Source: Allosphingosinicella deserti (lineage in GTDB: Bacteria; Pseudomonadota; Alphaproteobacteria; Sphingomonadales; Sphingomonadaceae). From it: 64,000 bases of DNA. A model generated the notes under the pieces. The model was not told where the DNA came from. It saw only the letters and a list, made by a program, of their open reading frames with translations, and ran no database searches. Position 1 is the first letter of the stretch. Each line of letters starts with the position of its first letter. Positions 1-8,001 of the stretch are shown one piece after another. The stretch is taken from NCBI RefSeq assembly GCF_003012735.1, contig NZ_PXYI01000002.1, positions 620,001 through 684,000 on the forward strand, given 5' to 3'. Position numbers and translations under genes: made by a program.

Positions 1-42
1 TGAAGTAGGAACGGGAAGCGTGTGCACGGGCGGTCGCCGCCT

Positions 43-1032
43 TCAAACCCGCACCACGATCTTCCCGAATTGCGCATTGGACTCCAGATAGCGGTGCGCC
101 TCGACGATTTCGTCGAACGCGAACACCCGATCGATCACCGGCCGCAGCGCGCCGCTCTCCAGGCGCGCCAGCACGAACGCCTTGGCCGCTTCCAGCCGGT
201 CCGGATCGGCGACGATCTCGTGGATCAGATAGCCGCGCAGGGTCAGGCTCTTGCCGAGCACGGCGCCGATCGGGAACGGCGTCGGCTCGGCACTGAGCGC
301 GCCATATTCGATCAGGATCCCGCCCCGCGCCATCGCCGCGGTGAGGGGCTCGAACGCCGGGCCGCCGATCGGATCGAACACCACCCGGACGCCCTCCGGA
401 CCGGCGATCGCAGTCAGCCGCGCGAGCAAATCCTCTTCCTCCGAGGCGACGACATGAGCGGCGCCGGCGTCGAGCAGCCTGTCCGCCTTGGCGGACGTGC
501 GGGTGACCGCGATCGGAACCGCCCCGATCGCATTCGCGATCTGGATCGCCGCCAGGCCGACGCTGCTCGACGCGGCGGTGATCACGACGAACTCGCCGGC
601 GGTGATCCTAGCGACATCGATCAGCGCGCCATAAGCAGTGACGTATTGCATCCAGAGCGCGGCCGCCTCTTCCCAGCCGAGCGACGGCGGGTGCTTGACC
701 AGCAGCCGAGCGGGGAAGGTGGCGCGCTCGCCATAAGCCGGCCAGCGCACCATCGAGGGCGGCGGCACCACGCTGACCGCGTCGCCTTGGGCGAATCCAT
801 CGACCCCCGCGCCGACCCGCTCGACGATCCCTGCCGCTTCGAGACCGAGGCCGGACGGGAGGGCGGGCTTCTCGATATAGACGCCGGTGCGCAGCATCGC
901 CTCGGCGCGGTTGAGACCAAGCGCCTTGACCGCGATCTGAACCTCGCCCGGGCCGGGCGGCGGATAGTCGACGGACTCGTATTGCAGGACCTCGGGGTCC
1001 CCGAGCCGGTGCAGGCGAACGATGCGGGTCAT
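43..1032 (-). CDS. Zinc-independent MDR-family quinone oxidoreductase
   Basis: This 329-residue protein belongs to the medium-chain dehydrogenase/reductase superfamily, quinone oxidoreductase branch. The N-terminal GroES-like domain contains GLGLEAAGIVERVGAGV. A Rossmann segment near residues 150-170 reads ITAASSSVGLAAIQIANAIG, a variant of the usual nucleotide-binding motif. The cysteines and histidines that bind zinc in alcohol dehydrogenases are absent, so NADPH-dependent reduction of a quinone or enone is the likely chemistry. The substrate cannot be told. It is divergent from the LysR gene at 1149, separated by 116 bp, which suggests control by that regulator. Length is normal for the family. 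Confidence 0.88.
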   Translation of the reverse strand: MTRIVRLHRLGDPEVLQYESVDYPPPGPGEVQIAVKALGLNRAEAMLRTGVYIEKPALPSGLGLEAAGIVERVGAGVDGFAQGDAVSVVPPPSMVRWPAYGERATFPARLLVKHPPSLGWEEAAALWMQYVTAYGALIDVARITAGEFVVITAASSSVGLAAIQIANAIGAVPIAVTRTSAKADRLLDAGAAHVVASEEEDLLARLTAIAGPEGVRVVFDPIGGPAFEPLTAAMARGGILIEYGALSAEPTPFPIGAVLGKSLTLRGYLIHEIVADPDRLEAAKAFVLARLESGALRPVIDRVFAFDEIVEAHRYLESNAQFGKIVVRV

Positions 1033-1148
1033 TGGCTTACTCCATCATCAGGTGATGGAATGGGCTATGCTGCCGCACCTGCCGCCGATAAATCCGGCGT
1101 TCGGCACATCTGTGCAAACCAGGAGTTTCGAATGGTGCGCAATCTCTG

Positions 1149-2048
1149 ATGGACCGCCTGACCAGCATGGCCGTGTTCGTCCGCGCCGTCGATCTCGGCT
1201 CGTTCGCGGCAGCGGCGTCCGCGCTCGATCTCTCCGCCCCGATGGTCGGCAAGCATGTCCGTTTCCTCGAGGAGCGGCTTGGGGTCCGCCTGCTCAACCG
1301 CACCACCCGCCGTCAGAGCCTGACCGACTTCGGCCGAACCTATTATGATCGCTGCCGGGCCGTGCTGGCCGAAGCCGATGCCGCCGACGCACTCGCGGCC
1401 GACCAGCGCCTCGAGCCTTCGGGCACGCTGCGGGTTGCGATGCCGGTGCTGTTCGGCCGGCGCTGCGTCGCGCCGATCCTGACCGATCTCGCCCGCGCGC
1501 ATGCCGGCCTCGAGCTCGATCTGTCGTTCAGCGACCGCCTCTCGGACCTTGCCGAGGATCGCTTCGATCTCGCGGTCCGCACCGGCACGCTTGCCGACAA
1601 AGCGGGCCTGATCGCGCGTCGGGTCGCCCGCCAGCGCATGATCGTGGTCGGCGCGCCGGTCTATCTCGAGGGCCGCGGCGTGCCGGAGACGCTCGACGAT
1701 CTCGCCGCTCATGACGGGGTGATCTATCGCCGCTCCGGGCGCATCCCGCCATGGCTGTTCCCGCAGGAGGGCGCGCCCGCGCGCGAGATCACCCTCGCCA
1801 ACCGCCTGCGCTTCGACGATCTCGGTGCGATCGCCGATGCCGCCGCGGCCGGCATGGGGCTCGCGTGGCTGCCGAGCTGGCTGGTCCGAAACCAGCTTCG
1901 CGCCGGCACGCTCGTCCATCTGCTGCCGGATCAGCCGCCCTATCTCTACGACGTCCACACGCTCTGGCTGCAGACCCGGCACCTCCCCAACAAGGTTCGG
2001 CTCGCCGTGGATGCACTCGCCGCGGGGCTGCCGAAAGTGATGGAATGA
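1149..2048 (+). CDS. LysR-family transcriptional regulator
   Basis: This 299-residue protein is a standard LysR-type regulator. The N-terminal winged helix reads MTSMAVFVRAVD-like followed by SFAAAASALDLSAPMVGKHV, then a substrate-binding domain with GTLRVAMPVLFGR near residue 95. It is closest in style to the CrgA/AaeR-like group that often controls a neighbouring oxidoreductase. It is divergent from the quinone oxidoreductase at 43-1032, so it probably regulates that gene and itself. The ribosome binding site before this ATG is weak, but the domain starts at residue 1, so no longer start is needed. Confidence 0.9.
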   Translation: MDRLTSMAVFVRAVDLGSFAAAASALDLSAPMVGKHVRFLEERLGVRLLNRTTRRQSLTDFGRTYYDRCRAVLAEADAADALAADQRLEPSGTLRVAMPVLFGRRCVAPILTDLARAHAGLELDLSFSDRLSDLAEDRFDLAVRTGTLADKAGLIARRVARQRMIVVGAPVYLEGRGVPETLDDLAAHDGVIYRRSGRIPPWLFPQEGAPAREITLANRLRFDDLGAIADAAAAGMGLAWLPSWLVRNQLRAGTLVHLLPDQPPYLYDVHTLWLQTRHLPNKVRLAVDALAAGLPKVME

Positions 2049-2085
2049 GGTGTCTTGAGCGCTCGCGCTGGCGCACACGCGTCTC

Positions 2086-3120
2086 TTAGGCCAGCTCCGC
2101 GGCTTCCGCCTTGCGCAGCCGCTCGATCACCAGCCGCGCTTTCACCCCGCCCTGGTCGATCGCATAGGCCCGCAGCTTCGAGCCCGGATTGCGGAGGATC
2201 GAGCGCTGTTGCGCCTCCAGCACCTCGACATCCTCGGCGAACACGCCGCCCTGCTGCTGCTTGAAGCGGGCGGTGAAGCCGGTGTCGTGGACGTCGAAAT
2301 TGCGCGCCATGCCCCAGAAATAATGGGTGCTGGTCTCGCTCTCCGGGGTGATCGCGTCGATGACGAAGCCGCGCACGCCCTGATCGTGAGACTCGACGCT
2401 GGCACCGGCCCCGACCGGCGCGACGCCGACGTCGATGATGACGTTGGACGGCGGCAGGAAGCGGCAGATCTGCCAGCGGTCGACGAGCCCGTCCTTGCCG
2501 AGCGCGCCCCGCCAGAAAGGCGGCGCCTCGATCCCCGGCATCCAGCGGGTGACGACGATCTCGTCCCCTTCCGCATGAGTGGTGATCGGCGCTTCCATCA
2601 ACTCGCGCTGCCCGATCGACCCTTCATGGACGTAGGTCTCGTGCGTCAGGTCCATCAGATTGTCGATCAGCAGCCGGTAGTCGCAGGCAATCGCATTGTA
2701 GCCGCCGTCGAACGTCCAGCCGTCGCTGCTGCACGGCCAGAAATCGGGGATCAGCGCCGGATCGGCCTTCTCCGCCGCTCCGATCCAGATCCAGACATAG
2801 CGGTGGCGCTCGACGACCGGATAGGTCTTGACGCAGATCGACCGGTTCACCGGATCGTTCCGCAGCGGCATTTCCTCGGCGCGGCCATCGCTGCCGATCA
2901 GCAGGCCATGATAGCGGCAGCGGATCGAATCGCCTTCCTTGATCCCCATCGACAGCGGCAGCAGCCGGTGCGGACAGGCATCCTGCATGGCGACGATCTG
3001 ACGATCGAGCCGGCGGTAGAGCATCACCGGCTCGCCGCAGATCGTGCGTGCGAGCGGCGCGCGGTCGACCTCGAAATCCCAGCCGGCGACGTACCAGCGA
3101 TTGTCGATCCACGTGCTCAT
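2086..3120 (-). CDS. vanA: Rieske aromatic O-demethylase oxygenase (VanA-like)
   Basis: This 344-residue protein is a Rieske non-heme iron oxygenase, most like the oxygenase of vanillate O-demethylase, which turns vanillate into protocatechuate and formaldehyde. The Rieske 2Fe-2S ligands are visible as CPHR near residue 46 and CRYHG near residue 65. The mononuclear iron motif reads DNLMDLTHETYVHEG near residues 150-165. The start at 3120 is chosen because MSTWIDNRWYVAGW begins the domain and GAGGAAC lies just upstream; a longer frame would run into a 23-bp tandem repeat. No reductase partner (VanB) is seen in the window. It follows the feruloyl-CoA hydratase and vanillin dehydrogenase genes on the same strand, which fits ferulate to vanillin to vanillate to protocatechuate. 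Other methoxylated benzoates are possible substrates. Confidence 0.87.
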   Translation of the reverse strand: MSTWIDNRWYVAGWDFEVDRAPLARTICGEPVMLYRRLDRQIVAMQDACPHRLLPLSMGIKEGDSIRCRYHGLLIGSDGRAEEMPLRNDPVNRSICVKTYPVVERHRYVWIWIGAAEKADPALIPDFWPCSSDGWTFDGGYNAIACDYRLLIDNLMDLTHETYVHEGSIGQRELMEAPITTHAEGDEIVVTRWMPGIEAPPFWRGALGKDGLVDRWQICRFLPPSNVIIDVGVAPVGAGASVESHDQGVRGFVIDAITPESETSTHYFWGMARNFDVHDTGFTARFKQQQGGVFAEDVEVLEAQQRSILRNPGSKLRAYAIDQGGVKARLVIERLRKAEAAELA

Positions 3121-3151
3121 CGCAGACTGTTCCTCTCGTTCAAACCCGTCC

Positions 3152-3220
3152 CGCGTGCCGCCTTCGGCATCGCCCGCGTGCCGCCTTCGGCATCGCCCGC
3201 GTGCCGCCTTCGGCATCGCC
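3152..3220. repeat. Three tandem copies of a 23-bp unit
   Basis: Three exact copies of CGCGTGCCGCCTTCGGCATCGCC lie end to end at 3152-3174, 3175-3197 and 3198-3220. They sit in the 119-bp gap between the hydratase-lyase gene (ends 3240) and the vanA-like gene (starts 3120). The 23-bp period is not a multiple of three, so this is not a coding repeat. It probably varies by replication slippage and would change the leader length of the vanA-like gene. Confidence 0.9.
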
Positions 3221-3239
3221 CAGGCGACGCCGGATGGCG

Positions 3240-4085
3240 TCACTCGGCGTCGCTGCCGGCGCGTTCCTTGTCATAGGCACCGAGCCCCGGCTTGTAGCTC
3301 TTCTCGTCGATGAACTGGCGGATGCCTTCCTTGCGACCCTGATTGTCGTAGTAATTGGCGGCTTCCTGGGCGCGGACGAGGAAATCCTCGGCATTGTCGT
3401 AGGTCATGTCCTTGACCCGCCGCACCGCATCCTTGGTCGCTTTCAGCGCCACCGGATTCTTCTCCAACAGGACGTTGGCGACCTCGGTCACCCGCGCCTT
3501 CAGCCGCTCGGCGGGGACTGCTTCGTTGACCAGATGCCATTCGGCGGCCTTGGCGCCGTCGATCATCTCGCCCGTCATCGCATGGTACATCGCGTCGCGC
3601 AGGCTGATCAGGTCGACGACCACCTTGGTCGCGCCGCCGCCCGGCAGGATGCCCCAGTTGATCTCGGACAGGCCGAATTTCGCCTCCTCGGCCGCAAAGG
3701 CGAGGTCGCAGGCGTAAAGAGGGCCGTAGCCGCCGCCGAAGCACCAGCCGTTGACCATCGCGATGGTCGGCTTCTGATACCAGCGCAGCCGCCGCCACCA
3801 GCCATAGCTTTCGCGCTGCGAGCGGCGGATGCCGCGAAGGCCCTCGGCTTCGGTCTCGCGGAAATATTCCTTGAGATCCATGCCGGCGGTCCAGGCCTGG
3901 CCTTCGCCGGTGAGCACGAGCACGCCGACATCGTCGCGATATTCGAGCTCGTCGAGCACCTCCAGCATCCGGCGGTTGAGCTTGGGGCTCATCGCGTTGC
4001 GCTTCTCCGGGCGGTTGAACCGCACCCAGGCGATTCGGTCGATCACTTCGTACGCGACGGTGTCCTGTTCGCTGCGTTCCTGCAT
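3240..4085 (-). CDS. Feruloyl-CoA (p-hydroxycinnamoyl-CoA) hydratase-lyase
   Basis: This 281-residue crotonase-fold enzyme hydrates feruloyl-CoA and cleaves the product to vanillin and acetyl-CoA. It carries the motifs of hydroxycinnamoyl-CoA hydratase-lyase rather than a plain enoyl-CoA hydratase: WTAGMDLKEYF with Met69 in the oxyanion region, MVNGWCFGGGYGPL, and FGLSEINWGILPGG with Glu141 and Trp144 matching the catalytic region of the Pseudomonas enzyme. Length is right for the family (about 275-280). The start at 4085 has GGAG upstream. It lies 68 bp after vanillin dehydrogenase on the same strand. The feruloyl-CoA synthetase that would supply its substrate is not in the window. Confidence 0.93.
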   Translation of the reverse strand: MQERSEQDTVAYEVIDRIAWVRFNRPEKRNAMSPKLNRRMLEVLDELEYRDDVGVLVLTGEGQAWTAGMDLKEYFRETEAEGLRGIRRSQRESYGWWRRLRWYQKPTIAMVNGWCFGGGYGPLYACDLAFAAEEAKFGLSEINWGILPGGGATKVVVDLISLRDAMYHAMTGEMIDGAKAAEWHLVNEAVPAERLKARVTEVANVLLEKNPVALKATKDAVRRVKDMTYDNAEDFLVRAQEAANYYDNQGRKEGIRQFIDEKSYKPGLGAYDKERAGSDAE

Positions 4086-4153
4086 AGACTTGCTCCGATG
4101 TCGAGGGCGGGCGTTCGGCGCCGCCGGGAAGAATGGGCCGAAGGGGTGACTGC

Positions 4154-5614
4154 TCAGAAGGGGTAATGGCCGGCCTGGGTCTCGAGCGTGATCCAGCGCA
4201 GCTCGGTGAAGCTGTCGATCCCGGCCTTGCCGCCGAAGCGGCCGTAGCCGGAGGCGCCGACGCCGCCGAACGGCATTTGCGGTTCGTCGTGCACGGTCGG
4301 GCCGTTGACGTGGCAGATTCCGGACTTGATCCGGCGCGCAATGGTGAGGCCGCGTGCGGTGTCCCTGGTGAACACGGCGGCCGAGAGGCCATATTCGCTG
4401 TCGTTGGCGAGGCGGATTGCGTCCTCCTCGTCCTTGGCGCGGAGGATCCCGACGATCGGGCCGAAGCTCTCGTCGCGATAGAGGTTCATGTCCTTGGTGA
4501 CTCCGTCGATCACGGTCGCGCCCATCAGCACGCTGTCGGCCTTGCCGCCGGCGAGCGCCCGCGCGCCTTTTCCGAGCGCATCGTCGATCAGCGCGTTCAC
4601 ATGGTCGACGGTGCGGCGGTCGACCACCGCGCCGAGCGGCGTCTTGCCCTCGCGCGGGTCTCCGCACAGCAAACCGGTCGCCTTGGCGCCGAATTTCTCG
4701 GCGAATGCGTCTGCGATCGTCTCGACGACGATGATCCGCTCGGTCGACATGCAGATCTGGCCCTGGTTCATGAACGCGCCGAACGCCGCGGCGTTGACCG
4801 CCTCGTCGAGATCGGCATCCTCGAGCACGATCAGCGGCGCCTTGCCGCCGAGCTCGAGCAGCACTGGCTTGAGATGCTCGGCGGCGCGCTTGGCGATGAT
4901 CCGGCCGACCGCGGTCGATCCGGTGAAATTGATCCGGCGCACCGCCGGATGATCGATCAGCGCGCCGACCACGTCGCCGGCATCTTCGGGCGCGTTGGTG
5001 ACGAGGTTGACCGCGCCTTCGGGCAGCCCGGCCTCGACGAACGCCTCGACGATCAGACCATGGGTGCGCGGGCATTGCTCCGAGGCCTTCAGCACCACCG
5101 TGTTGCCGCAGGCGAGCGGCACTGCGATCGCACGCACGGCGAGGATGATCGGTGCGTTCCACGGCGCGATGCCGAGGATCACGCCGACCGGCTCGCGCAG
5201 CGCCATCGCGATGCAGCCGGGCTTGTCGGACGGGATCACCTCGCCGCCGATCTGGGTGGTCAGCGCCGCCGCCTCGCGAACCATGCCGGCGGCGAGCATC
5301 AGGTTGAACCGAGCCCACATCTCCGTCGATCCGGTCTCGTGCATCATCGCATCGACGAACTGGGCGGCCCGCGCCTCGAGCGCGTCTGCGGCCTTGTTGA
5401 GCAGTGCGCGGCGCGGATTGGGCCCGAGCGCCGACCAGGCCGGGAAGGCGCCGGCGGCCGCGCCGGCGGCGCGCTGCGCATCTGCGACGCTCGCCGCCGC
5501 GGCCCGAGTCGCCGCTTCGCCGGTCATCGGGTTCAGGCGGGTGAACGTTCGGCCCCCGGCAGCCTCTTCATGCCGGCCGCCGATGGACAAAAGCACATTT
5601 GCTGCTTCAGACAT
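4154..5614 (-). CDS. Vanillin (aromatic aldehyde) dehydrogenase
   Basis: This 486-residue NAD(P)-dependent aldehyde dehydrogenase probably oxidises vanillin to vanillate. The family signatures are intact: PWNAP with Asn153, FTGSTAVGR in the cofactor site, LELGGKAP with general base Glu254, and GQICMSTERI with nucleophile Cys288. I chose the ATG at 5614 because GGAG lies six bases upstream; an in-frame GTG four codons earlier overlaps that ribosome binding site. It heads the minus-strand block with the hydratase-lyase and the Rieske oxygenase and is divergent from the MarR gene, with a palindrome between them. The substrate is inferred from that context; benzaldehyde-type substrates in general remain possible. 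Confidence 0.92.
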   Translation of the reverse strand: MSEAANVLLSIGGRHEEAAGGRTFTRLNPMTGEAATRAAAASVADAQRAAGAAAGAFPAWSALGPNPRRALLNKAADALEARAAQFVDAMMHETGSTEMWARFNLMLAAGMVREAAALTTQIGGEVIPSDKPGCIAMALREPVGVILGIAPWNAPIILAVRAIAVPLACGNTVVLKASEQCPRTHGLIVEAFVEAGLPEGAVNLVTNAPEDAGDVVGALIDHPAVRRINFTGSTAVGRIIAKRAAEHLKPVLLELGGKAPLIVLEDADLDEAVNAAAFGAFMNQGQICMSTERIIVVETIADAFAEKFGAKATGLLCGDPREGKTPLGAVVDRRTVDHVNALIDDALGKGARALAGGKADSVLMGATVIDGVTKDMNLYRDESFGPIVGILRAKDEEDAIRLANDSEYGLSAAVFTRDTARGLTIARRIKSGICHVNGPTVHDEPQMPFGGVGASGYGRFGGKAGIDSFTELRWITLETQAGHYPF

Positions 5615-5652
5615 TGCCGTCTCCACGTCGTTTTGCTGTTGTCATCGGCATA

Positions 5653-5666
5653 ATGTTGTGGAACAT
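5653..5666. promoter_or_regulatory. Palindromic operator between vdh and marR
   Basis: ATGTT-GTGG-AACAT is a perfect 5-bp inverted repeat with a 4-bp spacer, and the match extends partly outward (TAATGTT against TTATGTT). It lies 39 bp before the dehydrogenase ATG and 21 bp before the MarR GTG. Size and position suit a MarR dimer repressing both directions, released by a hydroxycinnamoyl-CoA ligand as in related ferulate regulators. Binding is inferred. Confidence 0.6.
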
Positions 5667-5686
5667 AACAATCAAGGGAGAAACGC

Positions 5687-6208
5687 GTGGCGAACGCAAA
5701 CACCAATGTGGCGAACGCCGCCCAGCCGGCCAATGTGGCGAACGCCGCCGAGCCGGCCAAAACGGCGAACGCCGCCCACCCGCAGGGTTCGACACCGTCG
5801 CTCCAAGATCTTGTCGGCTACGCCCTGCGCCGGGCGCATAACCGCATGATGGGCGATCTTGCCGTCACCCTGGAGCCGACCGGCCTCAGGCGGGTGCTGG
5901 TCGCGATGCTCGCGGTAATTCGGGCGAAGCCGGGGATCATCCAGATGGGGCTCGGCACCGAACTCGGCATTCAGCGGGCCAATCTGGTGCCGCTGATCAA
6001 CGAGCTCACCGCGCTCGATCTGATCGATCGCCGGCTGGCGCCGCACGATCGCAGAGCGCTCGCGCTCTTCCTCACCGCCAAGGGCGAGGCGGAGCTCGAT
6101 CGCACCCTTGCGCTGGTGCTCGCCCATGAAGAACGTACGCTCGCCCGGCTGACCGCAAGCGAGCGCAAGCAATTGCTCGGACTGCTCGACAAGATAGCGG
6201 CCGACTGA
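5687..6208 (+). CDS. MarR-family regulator with repeated N-terminal tail
   Basis: This 173-residue protein is a MarR-type winged-helix repressor. The domain starts near residue 40 (LQDLVGYALRRAHNRMMGDL) and contains ALDLIDRRLAPHDRRALALFLT, the DxR-type wing. The start is a GTG with GGGAG six bases upstream. Before the domain is a tail of three 9-residue repeats of the form NVANAAxPA, encoded by a 27-bp tandem repeat. It is divergent from vanillin dehydrogenase and probably represses the ferulate block, the aromatic transporter downstream, or both. The tail is unusual for the family and its function is unknown. Confidence 0.9.
   Translation: MANANTNVANAAQPANVANAAEPAKTANAAHPQGSTPSLQDLVGYALRRAHNRMMGDLAVTLEPTGLRRVLVAMLAVIRAKPGIIQMGLGTELGIQRANLVPLINELTALDLIDRRLAPHDRRALALFLTAKGEAELDRTLALVLAHEERTLARLTASERKQLLGLLDKIAAD
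5705..5785 (+). repeat. Three 27-bp in-frame repeats in the MarR gene
   Basis: Units at 5705-5731, 5732-5758 and 5759-5785 encode NVANAAQPA, NVANAAEPA and KTANAAHPQ. The first two differ at one base; the third has diverged. The period is nine codons, so copy number could change without breaking the frame. Confidence 0.9.
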
Positions 6209-6255
6209 CCGGTCACGGCGCGCTCACGCGCGTCCGTGCGAGAAGGAGAGTGAGA

Positions 6256-7560
6256 ATGGACCGGGATCCGCGGACTGTGCTGGCGGAATCGCCGATGAGC
6301 CGCGCGCAGATCGTCGCCGTCGTCATTACCATCGCGTTGAATGCACTCGATGGCTTCGACGTGCTCGCGATCAGCTTCGCGTCGCCCGGTATCGCCTCCG
6401 AATGGGGGATCGACCGTGCCGCTTTGGGCGTGGTGTTGTCGATGGAGCTGATCGGGATGGCGGTCGGCTCGATCATCCTCGGCGGGGTCACCGATCGGAT
6501 CGGCCGGCGCCCGATGATCCTGCTCTGCCTGTGTGTCATGGCGCTCGGCATGTTCATGGTGACGACCACCACCAGCATCACCACCCTCTCCGCCTGGCGG
6601 GTGTTCACCGGGCTTGGAATCGGCGGCATGCTCGCCGCGACCAATGCAACGGTCGCCGAATATGCGAATGCCCGCAGCCGCAACTTCTGCGTCGCACTGA
6701 TGGCGATCGGTTATCCGATCGGCGCGGTGCTCGGCGGCATGGTCGCGGCACAATTGCTGAAGGGCAGCGACTGGCGCTCGGTCTTCTATTTCGGCGGCAG
6801 CGTCACCCTGCTCTTCATTCCGATCGTCTGGTTCCTGTTGCCCGAAACCCTGCCCTTCCTGTGCCAGAAACAGGGTCCCGGCGCGCTCGACAAGGTCAAC
6901 CGGCTGCTGGCGCGGATGGGCCATGCGACGGTGGCGGTGCTGCCGCCCGTTTCCGCGGCGCGGCACGGCGGCTCGATCGCCGATATCTTCCGCCCGGCCC
7001 TGCTCGCCACGACACTGCTGGTCACGCTTGCGTATTTCACCCACATCGCGACCTTCTACTTCATCCTGAAATGGGTGCCCAAGATCGTCGTCGACATGGG
7101 CTTCGCACCCTCGGCGGCGGCGGGCGTGCTGGTCTGGGCCAATCTCGGCGGCGCGACCGGCGGCGCCCTGCTCGGCCTGTTCGCGCGGCGCCTGCCGTTG
7201 CGGCCGCTGATCGTCGTCGCCCTCGTTGGGTCGGTGGCGATGGTCAGCTGGTTCGGCAGAGGCCAGAGCGATCTCACCCAATTGTCGCTGGTCGTGGGGA
7301 TCGCCGGCTTCTTCACCAATGCCGGAGTCGTCGGGCTCTATGCGGTGTTCGCCGAAGCTTTCCCGACCCATGTCCGCGCGACCGGAACCGGCTTCGCGAT
7401 CGGGGTCGGCCGCGGCGGCGCGGCGATCTCGCCGATCATCGCCGGCCTGCTGTTCGAATCCGGCTTCGGGTTGCAGGGGGTTGCGGTCGCAATGGCCGCG
7501 GGTGCCGGCATCGCCGCGATCGCGATTCTGGCGCTGCCCAGCCGGGCGCCGGCGGCATAG
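6256..7560 (+). CDS. Aromatic acid:H+ symporter, MFS family
   Basis: This 434-residue inner-membrane protein has the twelve-helix pattern of the major facilitator superfamily. Near the N-terminus it carries ALDGFDVLAISFASPG, the signature of the aromatic acid:H+ symporter family (PcaK, VanK, BenK), and then GGVTDRIGRRPM, the loop 2-3 motif. The start at 6256 has AAGGAG at good spacing; a GTG two codons earlier is less likely. It lies 47 bp after the MarR gene on the same strand and probably forms an operon with it. Likely cargo is ferulate, vanillate, protocatechuate or 4-hydroxybenzoate; the sequence does not say which. Confidence 0.92.
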   Translation: MDRDPRTVLAESPMSRAQIVAVVITIALNALDGFDVLAISFASPGIASEWGIDRAALGVVLSMELIGMAVGSIILGGVTDRIGRRPMILLCLCVMALGMFMVTTTTSITTLSAWRVFTGLGIGGMLAATNATVAEYANARSRNFCVALMAIGYPIGAVLGGMVAAQLLKGSDWRSVFYFGGSVTLLFIPIVWFLLPETLPFLCQKQGPGALDKVNRLLARMGHATVAVLPPVSAARHGGSIADIFRPALLATTLLVTLAYFTHIATFYFILKWVPKIVVDMGFAPSAAAGVLVWANLGGATGGALLGLFARRLPLRPLIVVALVGSVAMVSWFGRGQSDLTQLSLVVGIAGFFTNAGVVGLYAVFAEAFPTHVRATGTGFAIGVGRGGAAISPIIAGLLFESGFGLQGVAVAMAAGAGIAAIAILALPSRAPAA

Positions 7561-7583
7561 GGCGGCCCGCGGAAGGGGGCGGC

Positions 7584-7945
7584 ATGAATGTCGGCGATCT
7601 GATCGCGTCGGTGTCCACGTCCATGCCGAACGCTCGTGCCGCCAGCCCCACGATCCGGCCCAGGCCAAATCCGATGCGGCCGCCTCCGTCTATTTCAAGA
7701 CCGACGGCGAACGGCCGGCCATCCAGAAGACGACCGACCATTATAGCGCCCGCAAGATCGGCTTCGTCATGTTCACCGTCGCTTGCGAAGCCGGCACGGG
7801 CATCCCGCATGGCGAACGAGGAGATCGCCGACTCCGCGCGGGCCAACAGCGGCGTCATGCTCGCCTTCGCGTCGACGAAGCCGGCTTCAAGCCCGAGCTG
7901 CGAGGTCCGATCCTCAAAGACGATGCGGCCGGATTGCTGTTCTGA
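7584..7945 (+). pseudogene. Frameshifted gene of unknown family
   Basis: A start at 7584 follows GGAAGGGGG, but the strongly G/C-ending coding signal moves between two frames. One frame gives VYFKTDGERPAIQKTTDHYS and KIGFVMFTVACEAGTG (about 7690-7805), the next gives MANEEIADSARANSGVMLAF (about 7808-7870), and the first returns with FKPELRGPILKDDAAGLLF before TGA at 7943. This suggests a roughly 110-120 residue protein with two or more frameshifts. I do not recognise the family. Decay or sequence error are both possible, and further broken genes lie nearby. Confidence 0.4.
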
Positions 7946-8001
7946 CGGGCGTGCGCGGCGCGGCTTGCCAGGACATCGCCAGATGCCCTCGACCGCGCCC
8001 G

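Noticed and set aside
22-1149. Long open frame on the plus strand opposite the quinone oxidoreductase gene
   Set aside because: It is the antisense of a gene with clear family motifs; its translation is rich in Arg, Asp and Pro with no domain. The same applies to many long antisense frames in this GC-rich window.
3152-3220. CRISPR-like array
   Set aside because: The 23-bp units are directly adjacent with no spacers and no cas genes are present.
3121-3243. N-terminal extension of the vanA-like protein through the 23-bp repeats
   Set aside because: The extension is repetitive (RRRHAGDAEGGT type), not homologous to Rieske oxygenases, and a good ribosome binding site precedes the ATG at 3120.
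5615-5626. GTG start four codons upstream for vanillin dehydrogenase
   Set aside because: The GTG overlaps the GGAG ribosome binding site of the ATG at 5614, which has good spacing.
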